Origin: an uncultured Clostridia bacterium
GTDB lineage: Bacteria; Bacillota; Clostridia; Oscillospirales; Acutalibacteraceae
Direction: 5' to 3'
Length of the DNA stretch: 57,940 nt
Assembly: GCA_945787805.1 (NCBI GenBank)
Contig: CALZID010000012.1
Location: forward strand, 1-57,940
Positions 42,829-51,408 of this stretch are shown here, piece by piece. The stretch's first letter is position 1, and each line of letters opens with the position of its first letter. Below the pieces are notes generated by a model. The model had not been told where the DNA came from, did no database searches, and saw only the letters and a program-made list of their open reading frames with translations. Made by a program: the position numbers and the translations under genes.

Positions 42829-44226
42829 CTATTTAATGAGTTCGCCTCGGACAAGCCAGTTAAGCGGCTCTGTAACTTTCACATGACAGAATTTGCCGAT
42901 TAAATCTTCGTTGTCACAAGGGAATTCAATAATAACATTACCGTCTGTGCGCCCGGCAAAGTAACCGTCAAGAGTTTTACTCTTGCCCTCACACAAGACT
43001 CTGTATGCTTTGCCCAGCATTTTTGCGCTGTGCTCACTTGCGATATCTTCTTGCAAGTCGCAAAGCTCTTTAAACCATTTATTCTTTTCGTCATAAGAAA
43101 CGGGGTCTTCCATCAAAGAGGCTTTTGTACCCTTTCTTGAAGAAAATATAAATGTAAAAAGCGAAGTGTATCCGACTTCTTTTACAAGTGACAGGGTATC
43201 GCAAAATTCTTCATAGGTTTCCCCCGGGAAGCCTACAATAATATCACTTGTGAGAGACAAGCCTTCGATTTTTTCTTTCGCATAAGAAATGAGCTCGAGA
43301 TATTTTTCACGGGTATAATGACGGTTCATTTCTTTGAGTATTCTGTTATTGCCCGACTGCACGGGAAGATGAATATGCTTTGAAAGTTTTTCGCACTCAG
43401 CGATTGTGTCTATAAGCTCTTTTGTGCAGTCTTTCGGGTGAGAAGTCATAAATCTGATTGTGAATTCACCGTCTAACTCGTTAAGACTGCGAAGAAGTTT
43501 TGAAAAATTTATATCTTCATCTAAACCCTTGCCGTAGGAATTAACATTTTGACCGAGAAGCGTAATATCTTTATAGCCTTCTGCGACTATCTCTTTAAAT
43601 TCCGCAATGATATCCGCAGACGCTCTGCTCCGCTCTCTTCCCCTGACATAAGGTACCACACAATAGCTGCAAAAATTATCGCAACCGTACATAATTGGCA
43701 ACCATGCTTTTGCGGAGTTGTCACGGAGTGCGGGCATACCTTCAACAATTTCATTTGTTTCGGTCATATCTGCAAAAAATCTTTTGCCTTTCAAGAGATA
43801 TGATTTAAAGATTTCGGGTACTGTGTATTGATTGTGAGTGCCGAACACAATATCCACAAAAGGATAACTGTTATATATCTTTTCTCTGATATGCTCTTGC
43901 TGCATCATACAACCGCAAAGTGCAATAATAAGGTTTGGGTTAGTTTGCTTTAATCTTTTTATTGCACCCACATTACCGAAAACTCTGTCTTCGGCATGCT
44001 CTCGAATTGCGCAGGTATTATAAAGAATTAAATCTGCTTCTTCTTTATCTTCAGTCATAGTATAGCCCATTTTAGTGAGCATTCCTTTAATGCGCTCACT
44101 GTCGGCAACATTACCCTGGCAGCCGTAAGTGTGGACGAATGCTTTGGGAGTGTTGCCGTGGCGAAGCAACAAAAGTTCTGCTACTTCATCGGCTATATTA
44201 TATTGCTTTTGGATTTTTTCATTCAT
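42829..44226 (-). CDS. miaB: tRNA-2-methylthio-N6-dimethylallyladenosine synthase
   Basis: 465 residues. UPF0004 domain with cysteines near TYGCQGN, NTCAIREHA and CGCMMQ, radical-SAM motif CDNFCSYCVVPYVRG (C-x3-C-x2-C), then a TRAM domain at the C-terminus. Contains two [4Fe-4S] clusters and thiomethylates i6A37 made by MiaA. Six bases after the hydrolase gene. Confidence 0.96.
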   Translation of the reverse strand: MNEKIQKQYNIADEVAELLLLRHGNTPKAFVHTYGCQGNVADSERIKGMLTKMGYTMTEDKEEADLILYNTCAIREHAEDRVFGNVGAIKRLKQTNPNLIIALCGCMMQQEHIREKIYNSYPFVDIVFGTHNQYTVPEIFKSYLLKGKRFFADMTETNEIVEGMPALRDNSAKAWLPIMYGCDNFCSYCVVPYVRGRERSRASADIIAEFKEIVAEGYKDITLLGQNVNSYGKGLDEDINFSKLLRSLNELDGEFTIRFMTSHPKDCTKELIDTIAECEKLSKHIHLPVQSGNNRILKEMNRHYTREKYLELISYAKEKIEGLSLTSDIIVGFPGETYEEFCDTLSLVKEVGYTSLFTFIFSSRKGTKASLMEDPVSYDEKNKWFKELCDLQEDIASEHSAKMLGKAYRVLCEGKSKTLDGYFAGRTDGNVIIEFPCDNEDLIGKFCHVKVTEPLNWLVRGELIK

Positions 44227-44232
44227 TTAGAA

Positions 44233-45174
44233 TTAAACGCCCTTTATATAAGTTGATTGTAAAAATTTAAGAACATCGTTATAAACTACTTCTTTTTCTG
44301 TTTCATTGAGAATTTCGTGACGCATTCCCGGATAGAGAATTGTTGTCGGTTCAAAACCGGCACCGGCAAGCTGGTCCGCAACTGCCAAAACACCTTTTCC
44401 GTTCATACCGACGGGGTCTTTTGCACCTGAAATAACCATTATTTTAAGCTCTTCGGGAAGTCGGTATGCCCAAAACTCGTCACAGGCTTCACGCATAAGG
44501 TTATAAATATCACGGTATCCCGCAAGCGTATATGTAAATCCGCAAAGTTCGTCATTTGAATATGCAAGTCTGTTGTCGGCATTCTCTGAAATCCATGCAA
44601 GGGGATTACTCTTGTCATCGCTAATCATTGAAAAGCCCTTATTCATAATGTCGCCCATACCGTCAATTCTTCTTGTCGGGCCGTATTTATTGACAAGTGC
44701 GTCAATACCGTCAACTGCTGCGTTGATAATTGAGGGAACACTGCCTGTTCCGCAAATAATCAATCCGTCAAGCTCATAGCCGAAATGACCGGCATACACC
44801 CTTGCACAGAATGAGCCCATTGAATGACCGAACAAGAAATACGGAATATCGGGATTTCTCTTTTTCATAATTTTCGTGAGAATGTGCATATCGTCAACAA
44901 GACGCTTATCACCGTTACATTCTCCCATAAAACCGATTTGTGAACGCTCTTTAATGCTTTTTCCGTGGCCTAAATGGTCGTGACCGCAAACTACAAATCC
45001 GTTTGATGCAAGAAAGCGTGCGAAATCGTCATAACGGGCAATATGCTCTGCCATTCCGTGAGTCAGCTGAACAATGCCGATTGGGGTGAGTTCGTCATCT
45101 TCCCATATTAAAGTTCTGATTAAGTTTTCACCGTCCGATGAGTTAAAATATGCCTCTTTTCTAACCAATGCCAT
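44233..45174 (-). CDS. alpha/beta hydrolase, monoacylglycerol-lipase type
   Basis: 313 residues. Alpha/beta-hydrolase fold: oxyanion area QLTHGMAEH, HDHLGHGKS, nucleophile elbow LFGHSMGSF (Ser), acid near ISGAKDP, and His in GMRHEILNE. Serine hydrolase of the Hydrolase_4 type, probably acting on lipid esters. The start is the ATG at 45174 behind GGAGG; the frame is open to 45189. First gene behind the operon promoter. Confidence 0.9.
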   Translation of the reverse strand: MALVRKEAYFNSSDGENLIRTLIWEDDELTPIGIVQLTHGMAEHIARYDDFARFLASNGFVVCGHDHLGHGKSIKERSQIGFMGECNGDKRLVDDMHILTKIMKKRNPDIPYFLFGHSMGSFCARVYAGHFGYELDGLIICGTGSVPSIINAAVDGIDALVNKYGPTRRIDGMGDIMNKGFSMISDDKSNPLAWISENADNRLAYSNDELCGFTYTLAGYRDIYNLMREACDEFWAYRLPEELKIMVISGAKDPVGMNGKGVLAVADQLAGAGFEPTTILYPGMRHEILNETEKEVVYNDVLKFLQSTYIKGV

Positions 45175-45218
45175 AATAAATTCCTCCAAAATGCATAATA
45201 CTGCATAATAATCAATTT

Positions 45219-45247
45219 ATTATACTACAAAACGCAGTTTTTGTCAT
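45219..45247 (-). promoter_or_regulatory. promoter of the 15-gene operon
   Basis: Minus strand ATGACA (45247-45242), 17-base spacer, TATAAT (45224-45219). The leader holds two tandem copies of GCATAATA at about 45193-45210. The rest of 45248-45411 is AT-rich with no gene seen. Confidence 0.6.
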
Positions 45248-45411
45248 TAAAAATCTGTAAATTTTTCAAAAAAATAATTTTTGTAACTTTTACTATTATG
45301 AAAAAATTTTTTCGTCATTTTTTATATAATTTAGTTATAAAAAATGGTAAATATGACTAAAAATCAGTGTTTTTGAGCATTTTTTCATCACTTTTCAAGT
45401 CGTTTTTGAAT

Positions 45412-45440
45412 TTGCAATACTTTTTGCTTTGTGATAAGAT
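45412..45440 (+). promoter_or_regulatory. promoter of the SCP2-domain gene
   Basis: TTGCAA (45412-45417), 17-base spacer, TAAGAT (45435-45440); leader of about 24 bases with AAGGAGTG. Confidence 0.5.
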
Positions 45441-45470
45441 AATAAAAAATAAAATAAGGAGTGAATAACT

Positions 45471-45794
45471 ATGACATACGAACAGGTTGTAGCTAAGGTT
45501 AAGGCTAAATTTCAAGATGTAGACGCAAGTGCCATTGACGGCGTTGTTGCTTTGCAGATTAACCTTGAAGGCAAAAGCACAAATGGAATTTTCTACATTG
45601 AAGTTAAGGACCACAAAGTGAATGTTGAGCCTTATGAGTATTACGACAGACACGCTATTGTTACTGTTAACCCGACAAACCTTTTGAAGCTTGTTGAAGG
45701 TAAGCTTGACCCTATTGAAGCATATACTAAAGGCAAGGTTACAATTGACGGTGACGCAGGCGCAGTGCTTACAGTAATCAATCTTGCAAAATAA
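45471..45794 (+). CDS. SCP2 sterol-binding domain protein
   Basis: 107 residues forming one SCP2 lipid-binding domain: IEVKDHKVNVEPYEYYDRH, NPTNLLKLVEGKLDPIEAYT and a final KVTIDGDAGAVLTVINLA. Bacterial stand-alone SCP2 proteins are thought to bind lipids or acyl chains; clients are unknown. Has its own promoter and terminator, so it is expressed alone. Confidence 0.88.
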   Translation: MTYEQVVAKVKAKFQDVDASAIDGVVALQINLEGKSTNGIFYIEVKDHKVNVEPYEYYDRHAIVTVNPTNLLKLVEGKLDPIEAYTKGKVTIDGDAGAVLTVINLAK

Positions 45795-45842
45795 TAATTG
45801 ATAAAGTTTTTTGCAAAAAGTGGCGAAAGCCACTCACCCTTT

Positions 45843-45872
45843 GGGGACGCTTCACGAGGCGTCCCTTTTTTA
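45843..45872 (+). terminator. terminator of the SCP2 gene
   Basis: GGGACGC / GCGTCCC stem with eight-base loop followed by six T. Confidence 0.85.
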
Positions 45873-45888
45873 TTTGTATTTTCTACGT

Positions 45889-46075
45889 GCGATTCGTGAA
45901 TCGCCCCTACTTTTGCCTCCCTCTGACGAGGGAGGTGGCAAAACCGCAGGTTTCGACGGAGGGAGAGAAAATGCTATGATTGTGTTTTGACTACCCCTCA
46001 GTCTACTTCGCAGACAGCCGCTGACGGCGGCCGTCCCCTCTGTCACTTCGTGACATCTCCCCGCACTGCGGGGAG
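45889..46075. repeat. cluster of seven short hairpins
   Basis: Within the 413-base gap after SCP2: 45889-45904 (GCGATTC/GT), 45916-45935 (CCTCCCTC/TGAC), 45941-45953 (AAACC/GCA), 46001-46015 (GTCT stem), 46017-46028 (GCCG/CTGA), 46042-46054 (GTCAC/TTC) and 46057-46075 (CTCCCCGC/ACT). Loops overlap the set used at 17735-17900. A reading frame across it gives an unconvincing low-complexity protein, so I take it as an intergenic repeat. The first hairpin recurs near 50229. Confidence 0.75.
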
Positions 46076-46159
46076 TCACCCCTTTCAGTGGAGCCGAGAA
46101 TAGACTTTTTCGACAGTCGAGTCGTCGTCCCCTACAATAATAACGCAAATATACTTATA

Positions 46160-46200
46160 CATTAAAAATGGGTGATAGGAGAAATCCTACCACCCGTTTT
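46160..46200 (-). terminator. terminator of the large WCY-repeat gene
   Basis: Minus strand stem GGGTGGTAGGA / TCCTATCACCC with TTTC loop and following T-run (ATTTTTAATG), just past the gene's stop. Confidence 0.8.
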
Positions 46201-46207
46201 GCTTTAT

Positions 46208-48517
46208 TTATCCAATCCAAACACCGTTTGAAGCGAATTTATATGTTTTTCCGTTGATGACTTTTGTGCCTGTTACCATATAACCGTTGTTATCGAGATA
46301 ATACCAGTTGCCGTTCCACTGTAACCAAGAGTTTGTCATCATTCTGCCGTTTGCGTCAAGATAGCACCAACCTTTTGAGTCTGCTTTCCATTGATTTGTT
46401 ACGCAGTATCCGTCAGCGCCTACATAGCACCAGCCTACTGAGTCTTTAATCCACTTGTTTGTTGCCATTCTTCCGTTAGAATCGAGATAGCACCAACCGT
46501 GTGAGTCTTTCTTCCAAGTATTTGTTACGCAGTAACCGTCTGCACCTACATAACACCAGCTGACAGAATCTTTAACCCACTTGTTTGTTGCCATTCTGCC
46601 GTTTGCATCAAGGTAACACCAGCCATGGCTGTCTTTTCTCCACTGATTTTTCACTCTGTATCCATTTGCATCAAGATAACACCAATTTTCCATATCATCT
46701 TTAGCCCAAGTGTTTTTAGCACAATAACCGGTTTTATCAAGATAGCACCAACCATGTGAATCCTTTGCCCACTTATTAGTTACCATATTGCCGTCGAAAC
46801 CAATATAACACCATTTGTCGCCGTATCTAACCCATTTGTTAGCAACTTTTATACCATTATCATAGTAATACCAGTCTTGTGTTTGACGCCATCCGTTATC
46901 AATAGCAGTATTTCTTGCCGTAACTTTACCACATGCGCGACATTGCTGTGTCATTTCAGCAAATTCACCCCCCTGTAAGTCAGACTTTTTAGCCTGAGCT
47001 TCTCCAAAAAGGCATTCTAAAAGATGGTTATCATGAAAATGCTTTATTATCTTATCAAAATCCACATAGTAGTAAGTTTTAACACTTTCACCGTCAACTT
47101 CTTCTGTTGTTGAAATTACAATATTGTCACTGATTGAATATTCAAATTCAAAGTATGAGCCCATACTTGACAAATCAATTTCACAAACGCTTTCGAAGAA
47201 GTTAACAGTAAAAAACAAAGTATCGGAATTTTTTAAGCCTAAAATATTTACCTCATAAGCAGAAATGTTTTCTTCGCAATAATTAACTATTTCACATGCA
47301 AATTGAATATCTTCTGAATCTAAATATGACCACTTTTGTCTGTCAAAATGATTTGCCGACCTGGTGTAAATATCACATTCGTCATTTGAATCTTTTGTTG
47401 CAATTACACATTTGTCCTTTGCTATCATCGCACCCGAAAACTGTTGGCAATCTTCCTGCTCAAAATATGGTTCCAAAGCCATTTTTTCAAAGTCAAGAGT
47501 GTATATGCTCAATTTTGCCGGTTCGATATATGTTTCATTTGTATCGGGGTTCTGATAGCCTTTCGTTTGCCATCTTGCAAACATAGGTACTTCATCAAAA
47601 GCGGTAAAGCCCACAAATTCTAACGAATCATAGCGTAAAGTATCAAAGTTACCGGTTTTGCCAAGCAATTTACCGGTACACATATCAAGCCACGAAAGGT
47701 CTATTGTCTGATAGTTTTCAAAATCTGTTGTCCAGATATAATCGCCAAATTTCGTTACCGTGCTAATTCTATCACCCAAGTTTTGTAAATCGTAATAGAA
47801 GAGAACTCCGTTCATTGTTACTACAATGTTAAACTCACCTTGAACATCATAATCAGAACACCCTGAAATCTTGTCCTTTGCAATATATGGAGTATGTCTT
47901 TCCTGCCATTCATGTCCGTCTTCTGAAATATAGTATTTCTGTGCAACCTTTCCGTTACTTTCGGAACAATCGTTTATATTTGCAGCAATATAAAATCCGT
48001 GATATTCACCGTAATACCGTGCATATCTCGGTAATTCCAATACTGATTTTTCAGATAAAACCCATGTCTTAAAATCATATGTTTGCAAGTACTTGTATTC
48101 GCATTCATAATAGCCACTATCTAATAGGCTATCTATTTCAACGACAATTTCAAAACAATCGTTTATTATAATGCTGCTGCCAAAATAAATTTCAAAGTAA
48201 TCCTCGCGGGACAACACTTCCAAATCCTTTAAATATGATATTGAATAATCAACAGCATTATCAGAATATGCTATAAAAGAATCATTCAAATCCATGTCAA
48301 ATCCGTAAATGTAGTGTTGCTCATTGTATAGGCCTTCATCGTAGATTGAAAAATCACTTGGCAGACCTTCGATTTTTTGAAGCGGAAAGCCATTTACATC
48401 AGCAGTGCTGAGATAAAGCCATCCTGACGACGAGAGTGCAAATGAGTTTACAAAAGCGGTTTGCATTATTATCAACGCCAATATTATTGAAATAATACAT
48501 TTTGTCATTTTTTTCAT
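46208..48517 (-). CDS. large secreted cell-wall-binding WCY-repeat protein
   Basis: 769 residues. Signal peptide (KKMTKCIISIILALIIMQTA), an N-terminal domain of about 500 residues with many short Trp/Tyr-containing strands that could be a beta-propeller (inference), a QCRACGK motif near residue 535, then about ten wall-binding repeats (about 560-750), eight with W-C-Y, ending in WYYLDNNGYMVTGT and YKFASNG. No catalytic motif recognised. GGAGGAAAAGG precedes the ATG. A structured leader and terminator-like hairpin lie directly upstream, suggesting regulated expression. Confidence 0.88.
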   Translation of the reverse strand: MKKMTKCIISIILALIIMQTAFVNSFALSSSGWLYLSTADVNGFPLQKIEGLPSDFSIYDEGLYNEQHYIYGFDMDLNDSFIAYSDNAVDYSISYLKDLEVLSREDYFEIYFGSSIIINDCFEIVVEIDSLLDSGYYECEYKYLQTYDFKTWVLSEKSVLELPRYARYYGEYHGFYIAANINDCSESNGKVAQKYYISEDGHEWQERHTPYIAKDKISGCSDYDVQGEFNIVVTMNGVLFYYDLQNLGDRISTVTKFGDYIWTTDFENYQTIDLSWLDMCTGKLLGKTGNFDTLRYDSLEFVGFTAFDEVPMFARWQTKGYQNPDTNETYIEPAKLSIYTLDFEKMALEPYFEQEDCQQFSGAMIAKDKCVIATKDSNDECDIYTRSANHFDRQKWSYLDSEDIQFACEIVNYCEENISAYEVNILGLKNSDTLFFTVNFFESVCEIDLSSMGSYFEFEYSISDNIVISTTEEVDGESVKTYYYVDFDKIIKHFHDNHLLECLFGEAQAKKSDLQGGEFAEMTQQCRACGKVTARNTAIDNGWRQTQDWYYYDNGIKVANKWVRYGDKWCYIGFDGNMVTNKWAKDSHGWCYLDKTGYCAKNTWAKDDMENWCYLDANGYRVKNQWRKDSHGWCYLDANGRMATNKWVKDSVSWCYVGADGYCVTNTWKKDSHGWCYLDSNGRMATNKWIKDSVGWCYVGADGYCVTNQWKADSKGWCYLDANGRMMTNSWLQWNGNWYYLDNNGYMVTGTKVINGKTYKFASNGVWIG

Positions 48518-48536
48518 TTTCCTTTTCCTCCATTTA

Positions 48537-48566
48537 TAAAAAATGCGGCTACCGAAGCAGCCGCAA
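48537..48566 (-). terminator. terminator-like hairpin in the leader of the secreted-protein gene
   Basis: Minus strand stem GCGGCTGC-TTCG-GTAGCCGC (one G-U pair) followed by six T, ending just before the GGAGG site of the gene it precedes. A terminator in a 5' leader is typical for attenuation or riboswitch control; no upstream minus-strand gene needs it. Confidence 0.65.
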
Positions 48567-48806
48567 AAAAACGCAAACTCCGATAGTCGCCAAACTTAAT
48601 TATGCAAAAAGGTATTACCAAATCCATAATGGAATTTGCATTTTTATCAAATTCACCGGATTAGGCAAAAATGTATATCTCCACTACATAAGAAAACCTA
48701 TTTTGCAATTTTATCAGTTTGGCAATTTTATTTTATCATTATACCAAAAAATTGTCAATATGAAGTTATTCAAACAACAATTGCATATATTTATTTCTTT
48801 TTAGGG

Positions 48807-48835
48807 TTTATTTTTATTTTTCTTTGGTGTATAAT
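48807..48835 (+). promoter_or_regulatory. promoter of the Gfo/Idh oxidoreductase gene
   Basis: TTTATT (48807-48812), 17-base spacer, TATAAT (48830-48835). Weak -35, perfect -10. Confidence 0.45.
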
Positions 48836-48869
48836 TAGCATAATATATAGAGTTAGCGAGATGATATTT

Positions 48870-50168
48870 ATGTCAGAACCGGTTACTGCCATAATTGTGG
48901 GTGCCGGGCACAGAGCACTTATTTATGCCCAACTTGCAATTACCAATCCTGAGCTTTTAAAGATTGTGGGCGTTGCCGACCCTAATCCCGTAAGACGGGA
49001 AATGTGTATGAAAAAGTTCGGCTTTTCAGAAGATATGTGCTTTGAAACTGCTCAAGAATTGGCAAAGAAAGGCAAGCTTGCCGATACAATAATCAACGGT
49101 ACTATGGACCATCAGCATTTGGAAACTTCTATTCCCCTGCTGGACGCCGGATATGATATGCTTTTGGAAAAGCCTTTTGCACCCAACGAAGAAGAGATGA
49201 GAGAAATCGTTGAATGTGCAAGAAAGAATAACTCAAAGGTTATGATTTGTCATGTGCTGCGCTACACACCGTTCTATTACGGAATCAAAGAACGAATTGT
49301 AAACGGTGAAATCGGTGACATTATCAACATTCAGACTACCGAAAATGTCAGTTATCATCATCTTTCAACTTCATATATTCGCGGAAAGTGGGCTAACAGT
49401 AAAGAATGTCACACTTCTATGCTTCTTGCAAAATGCTGTCACGATATTGACATTATGATGTGGCTTATGAGTGAAACAAAGCCAACTCAAATTGCAAGCT
49501 TCGGCAGTAAATTTCAGTTCAAGCCCGAAAATGCACCTGAAAATGCGGGTACAAGATGTCTTGTTGACTGTCCGTTAGTGGAAGAATGCAGATACTCTGC
49601 AAAGCGGCTTTACATTGACCAACCCGAACGCTGGGCTTTTTATATCTGGGATAAGTTAGAGCATATTGAAAATCCGACTATTGAAGATAAAATAAATCTT
49701 CTCAAAGGTGACTCGCCATACGGCAGATGTATTTACAAATGTGACAATGATGTTGTTGACCATCAGTCAGTGCTTGTAAACTTTGAAAGCGGTGCTACGG
49801 GTACTCACAACCTTGTTGGCGGCAACTCAACTTCACTTCGCAGAATACATATTACGGGTACAAAGGGCGAAATTTACGGAAACTTTGAAGAGTCAAAATT
49901 CTTCGTTTCAAAAATTCACCCTACTACCACAGATGAAAAAATTGTTGAAGAAGTTGACCTTAATGTATCGGGCGATATGGTGGGCGCATACGGCGGTCAC
50001 GGCGGCGGTGACGAAAGACTTGCCGCTGACTTCGTTTCATTCGTCCGTGGCGAAAAACCAAGCCTTGCCTGTACTTCGATTTTTGATTCCGTTGCAGGTC
50101 ACTTGTGCGTATATCTCGCTGACAAGTCAAGAGAAAACGGCGGTATGCCGCAAAAGGTTGAATTATAA
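48870..50168 (+). CDS. Gfo/Idh/MocA-family oxidoreductase
   Basis: 432 residues. N-terminal Rossmann fold with AIIVGAGHRALIYAQ, the conserved LEKPFAPNEEE (catalytic Lys of the EKP motif), HVLRYTPFY, and CCHDIDIMMWLM. A C-x3-C-x4-C element (RCLVDCPLVEECRY) in the second domain is found only in some members. NAD(P)-dependent sugar or polyol oxidoreductase; substrate unknown. I start at ATG 48870; an in-frame ATG lies at 48861, and the open frame extends to 48636 only through the leader. Transcribed alone. Confidence 0.88.
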   Translation: MSEPVTAIIVGAGHRALIYAQLAITNPELLKIVGVADPNPVRREMCMKKFGFSEDMCFETAQELAKKGKLADTIINGTMDHQHLETSIPLLDAGYDMLLEKPFAPNEEEMREIVECARKNNSKVMICHVLRYTPFYYGIKERIVNGEIGDIINIQTTENVSYHHLSTSYIRGKWANSKECHTSMLLAKCCHDIDIMMWLMSETKPTQIASFGSKFQFKPENAPENAGTRCLVDCPLVEECRYSAKRLYIDQPERWAFYIWDKLEHIENPTIEDKINLLKGDSPYGRCIYKCDNDVVDHQSVLVNFESGATGTHNLVGGNSTSLRRIHITGTKGEIYGNFEESKFFVSKIHPTTTDEKIVEEVDLNVSGDMVGAYGGHGGGDERLAADFVSFVRGEKPSLACTSIFDSVAGHLCVYLADKSRENGGMPQKVEL

Positions 50169-50186
50169 AATACAGTAAAAAAATAA

Positions 50187-50216
50187 GGGGCTCACAGTTT
50201 GAGTCCCTTTTTTCTT
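50187..50216 (+). terminator. terminator of the Gfo/Idh gene
   Basis: GGGGCTCA / TGAGTCCC stem with five-base loop followed by six T. Confidence 0.85.
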
Positions 50217-50228
50217 TATATAAATAAA

Positions 50229-50248
50229 GGGCGATTCGTGAATCGCCC
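50229..50248. repeat. short palindrome shared with the 45889 hairpin
   Basis: GGGCGATTC-GT-GAATCGCCC, followed by CCTAC, the same as at 45888-45910 apart from the outermost arm bases. Lies between the Gfo/Idh terminator and the upp stop; on the minus strand a TTTATTT follows, so it may also end the upp transcript. Confidence 0.75.
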
Positions 50249-50262
50249 CTACATAAATATTC

Positions 50263-50892
50263 TTATTTAGTACCGAAAATTCTGTCGCCTGCATCGCCGA
50301 GTCCCGGAATAATGTATTTGTGCTCATTGAGTTTTTCGTCAAGTGCTGCACAGTAAACTTCAACATCGGGATGTGCTTCTGTGAGTGCTTGAAGCCCTTC
50401 GGGAGCGGCAATAATGCCCATAAACTTAATTGATTTGGGGTTATACTCTTTAATCTGTGAGATTGCGTCAATTGCCGAACCGCCTGTTGCGAGCATTGGG
50501 TCAAGAACAATTACTTCACGCTCTTCAATATCTGACGGAAGCTTGCAATAATACGGAATGGGCAGTGCGGTTTCGGGGTCACGGTACATACCGATATGAC
50601 CTACCTTTGCTGACGGTACAAGTGAAAGCACCCCGTCAAGCATACCTGTTCCTGCTCTTAAAATCGGAACAAATGCAAGAGTTTTACCCGAAATTACTTT
50701 TGTTTTTGCCATTGCAACCGGAGTTTCAACTTCAACTTCTGTGAGCGGAAGGTCACGGGTTGCTTCATAGCACATAAGAGTTGCGATTTCAGAAACAAGT
50801 GATCTGAATTCTTTTGAGCCTGTGTTCTTATCTCTTAAAAGAGTAAGCTTGTGTTGAATAAGCGGATGATTTGTAATTGTTACATTTGCCAT
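50263..50892 (-). CDS. upp: uracil phosphoribosyltransferase
   Basis: 209 residues, the usual length. PRPP-binding loop [27 protein letters not shown], and the C-terminal uracil-binding [13 protein letters not shown]. Makes UMP from uracil and PRPP. Placed after rpiB, a frequent clostridial neighbour; own promoter in the gap. Confidence 0.97.
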   Translation of the reverse strand: MANVTITNHPLIQHKLTLLRDKNTGSKEFRSLVSEIATLMCYEATRDLPLTEVEVETPVAMAKTKVISGKTLAFVPILRAGTGMLDGVLSLVPSAKVGHIGMYRDPETALPIPYYCKLPSDIEEREVIVLDPMLATGGSAIDAISQIKEYNPKSIKFMGIIAAPEGLQALTEAHPDVEVYCAALDEKLNEHKYIIPGLGDAGDRIFGTK

Positions 50893-50935
50893 TTAATATT
50901 CCCCCAAAATTTTCTTGTTTTTTTCTTTGAATTTT

Positions 50936-50964
50936 ATTATATACTCTAATTCTGCAATTTACAA
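50936..50964 (-). promoter_or_regulatory. promoter of upp
   Basis: Minus strand TTGTAA (50964-50959), 17-base spacer, TATAAT (50941-50936). Confidence 0.55.
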
Positions 50965-50970
50965 GATTTT

Positions 50971-51408
50971 TTATGAATTTTCTATCTCTGTAATTTGGTC
51001 TATTCTTCTTTGATGTCTGCCGCCTTCAAATTCTGTTTCAAGGAATACATCAACAAGTTCAAGTGCAAGTCCGACGCCGACAACACGACCGCCCATACAA
51101 AGAGCGTTTGCATCGTTATGCATTCTCGTAAGTTTGGCGCTGAAATAATCGGAACAACAAGCGGCACGGATGCCCTTGACTTTATTCGCCGCCATTGAAA
51201 TGCCTATGCCTGTGCCACAACAGAGTATTGCTTTTTCACATTCACCGCTTGTCACCTTTTCGCAAGTTGCTTTTGCAATCGGTGCATAGTCGATTGACTC
51301 TGCCGAGTATGTTCCGCAGTCAACATATTCTACACCTTTTTCGTCGAGATGCTTTTTAATTGCTTCTTTCAATTCAAATCCGCCGTGGTCTGCTCCCAAT
51401 GCTATCAT
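50971..51408 (-). CDS. rpiB: ribose-5-phosphate isomerase B
   Basis: 145 residues: GADHGGFELKE at the N-terminus, CCGTGIGISMAANKVKGIRA with catalytic Cys, and NDANALCMGGR. Interconverts ribose-5-P and ribulose-5-P, linking to the split transketolase at 29301-31095. Its ATG overlaps the tsaB stop by 4 bases. Confidence 0.96.
   Translation of the reverse strand: MIALGADHGGFELKEAIKKHLDEKGVEYVDCGTYSAESIDYAPIAKATCEKVTSGECEKAILCCGTGIGISMAANKVKGIRAACCSDYFSAKLTRMHNDANALCMGGRVVGVGLALELVDVFLETEFEGGRHQRRIDQITEIENS

Larger units (their letters stand above)
48518..48869. other. 352-base intergenic region with structured leader
   Basis: On the minus strand this carries a leader for the secreted-protein gene: a region with several partial hairpins (about 48590-48700), then the UUCG hairpin at 48545-48564. 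On the plus strand the right end holds the Gfo/Idh promoter. No known riboswitch class could be matched by eye. Confidence 0.4.

Noticed and set aside
45870-46148. 92-residue minus-strand reading frame after the SCP2 gene
   Set aside because: It runs through the hairpin cluster and reads as a low-complexity Arg/Pro/Ser product; the DNA is better explained as an intergenic repeat.
48636-48869. N-terminal extension of the Gfo/Idh oxidoreductase
   Set aside because: The extension is hydrophobic noise across the promoter region; the Rossmann motif follows directly after the ATG at 48870.
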